Of a stretch of DNA of 64,000 nt, positions 63,142-64,000 are shown in pieces (position 1 is the first letter of the stretch; each line of letters begins with the position of its first letter). Both the position numbers and the translations under genes were made by a program. Source of the DNA: Lentibacillus sp. CBA3610 (GTDB lineage Bacteria; Bacillota; Bacilli; Bacillales; Amphibacillaceae); assembly GCF_013373365.1 (NCBI RefSeq), contig NZ_CP035925.1, forward strand, positions 2,666,001 through 2,730,000, written 5' to 3'. The notes beneath the pieces are model-generated. The model saw nothing but the letters and a program-made list of their open reading frames with translations. It had not been told where the DNA came from and did not search any database.

Positions 63142-63234
63142 CCCCTCCTAAACCATGTTTTAAAATATATCTAAAAGTTGTGTTTGAAATTTGTATTTTT
63201 CGGTTAAAATACACTACATAAAACACAATAAAAT

Positions 63235-63248
63235 CACATATAAATGTG
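63235..63248. promoter_or_regulatory. Small palindrome upstream of the toxin-antitoxin pair
   Basis: CACAT-ATAA-ATGTG, 67 bases before the antitoxin start, with an A/T-rich -10-like TAAAAT nearby. Antitoxins often bind such repeats in their own promoter; this is inference. Confidence 0.3.
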
Positions 63249-63314
63249 TATTGAGATACATTATATGATAAAATAGAGGTGAGGAATTTGAAAAGTAAAG
63301 GAGGCATTCACAAC

Positions 63315-63686
63315 ATGCCAAATGATATGCTGCAAACTGTCGAAAAGATCCGCGGTGGCTTTCAGGTTGACGGTTATATTAGTGTTACCCAGTTAAGCAG
63401 ATCAACTGACTGGAAAAAAACACTTCAAAAAATGGACGCGATGCAGGTACTTGACCGCAACAAAACAGCTGGTGTTTTAATGACCAAAGATGCGTATGTT
63501 GGAGTAATGGATTATATTGACGCTTTGGAAAAAGAATTGGATGCAGCGCAAGTGTCAACAATATTGGCCGAACGTCAACATATGGATGACTGGACAGAAG
63601 GTGATGATCTGGCTGGAAAGGCAAAAGATAGTCTTTTAAAACGGTCGGACTATTTACAGGGTTTAATCAATGAAGATAACGAATGA
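63315..63686 (+). CDS. Phd/YefM-like antitoxin
   Basis: A 123-residue protein. The N-terminal half resembles Phd/YefM DNA-binding domains: GYISVTQLSRSTDWKKTLQKM, VLDRNKTAGVLMTKDAYVGVMDYIDALEKEL. The acidic C-terminal tail (RQHMDDWTEGDDLAGKAKD...) would be the toxin-binding, protease-sensitive part. The ATG at 63315 follows AAAGGAGGCATTCACAAC; the upstream codons from 63279 are not needed. Its last 17 bases overlap the start of the next gene, the usual arrangement in type II toxin-antitoxin operons. Confidence 0.7.
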   Translation: MPNDMLQTVEKIRGGFQVDGYISVTQLSRSTDWKKTLQKMDAMQVLDRNKTAGVLMTKDAYVGVMDYIDALEKELDAAQVSTILAERQHMDDWTEGDDLAGKAKDSLLKRSDYLQGLINEDNE

Positions 63687-64000
63687 TGTACTCATTGAAT
63701 GGATTGGCGAGGTGTCTCGTGTAAAAGGATTGCAAATGGATCCGGAAGCACTTGCTGATGACATTTTCCTAATGGCTTACGTGTACCAGAATCCGATTGA
63801 ATTTGATATGGCTATGCAAAATGTGATCAAGGCGTTTGATCTCATCATTAAAAATAGTGTTAACACCTCACAGCTTGCTCATCATTATACAGACTGGCAA
63901 TCCTATCACTTTCAAAGTAAACGCACCCAGGGACAAAAGGCTGATCTTCGTATAATTTTTAAAAAGGAATCTGATGTGATGTATGTACGAGGCTTTGGTA
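63670..64000 (+). CDS. Putative toxin partner, cut by the window edge
   Basis: 110 residues are visible. The ATG at 63670 lies inside the antitoxin's last codons (ATGAAGATAACG), so the two are co-translated. The N-terminal half is helical (VLIEWIGEVSRVKGL, EALADDIFLMAYVYQNP). The C-terminal part reads KADLRIIFKKESDVMYVRGFG, which looks like the core strands of RelE/ParE-fold toxins (lRiiyr ... vrgfGHR). A long helical extension before this core is not typical of small RelE toxins. Family assignment is tentative. Confidence 0.6.
   Translation, partial: MKITNDVLIEWIGEVSRVKGLQMDPEALADDIFLMAYVYQNPIEFDMAMQNVIKAFDLIIKNSVNTSQLAHHYTDWQSYHFQSKRTQGQKADLRIIFKKESDVMYVRGFG

Noticed and set aside
62728-63314. 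Small RNA or further gene in the permease-antitoxin gap
   Set aside because: Only a short hairpin and a palindrome are visible; no promoter-terminator pair defines a transcript.

Overview
The window reads as chromosome of a low-GC Bacillaceae bacterium. Strong AAAGGAGGTG-type ribosome binding sites, GTG/TTG starts, a wall teichoic acid set (TagO, TagD, two LytR-CpsA-Psr proteins), DUF1659 and a TupA-like ligase all fit. The acidic surface proteins suggest a halophilic or alkaliphilic member, but I do not assign a genus. No rRNA or tRNA gene was seen.

Layout. 0-8 kb: DUF1659 gene, a 21-bp tandem repeat array, a UDP-HexNAc dehydrogenase, LCP ligase, tagD, second LCP ligase, a frameshifted Rpn nuclease and tagO. 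8-13.4 kb: GntR regulator convergent with a tctC-tctA-tctB-ldh operon, then panD. 13.6-23.5 kb: a sodium/solute symporter gene split by a 6.75-kb transposon, followed by an amidohydrolase. The transposon (DUF6431 remnant, DDE transposase, AAA ATPase, DUF5348) is itself interrupted by a 3.5-kb three-tyrosine-recombinase (RIT-type) element. 23.7-25.2 kb: an ATP-grasp pseudogene carrying an IS30 fragment. 25.2-36 kb: three paralogous secreted wall hydrolases with many peptidoglycan-binding repeats. The third is an amidase destroyed by frameshifts and by an IS with a 9-bp target duplication. 36.3-57.3 kb: a YheC/D-like ATP-grasp remnant, then a roughly 20-kb minus-strand operon. That operon holds three GT4/GT2 glycosyltransferases, a Wzm/TagG-type permease, a double-ATPase Wzt/TagH-type protein, two long GT2 proteins, a TupA-like ATP-grasp protein and five tandem paralogues with the order ATP-grasp, acylphosphatase-like domain, coiled coil, Trp/Arg tail. 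57.6-64 kb: galU, an acidic membrane-anchored protein, a 20/40-bp repeat array, a C39-like protease, further 21-bp arrays, an APC permease and a toxin-antitoxin pair cut by the window edge.

How it fits together. GalU, the UDP-HexNAc dehydrogenase, TagO, TagD and the LCP ligases supply and attach cell-wall glycans. The 20-kb operon looks like a locus that makes, exports and decorates a surface polymer. TupA is known from teichuronopeptide synthesis, and the five tandem ligases resemble the ATP-grasp parts of GshAB and cyanophycin synthetase. A glycan carrying amino acids or peptides is therefore the leading hypothesis, and it is inference. An about 120-bp element with a covarying stem-loop lies upstream of both the dehydrogenase gene and this operon, so the two may share regulation.

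The window is also rich in repeats and decay. A 21-bp repeat family occurs at four places, once in frame inside a glycosyltransferase gene. Several genes carry single frameshifts, often in homopolymers.
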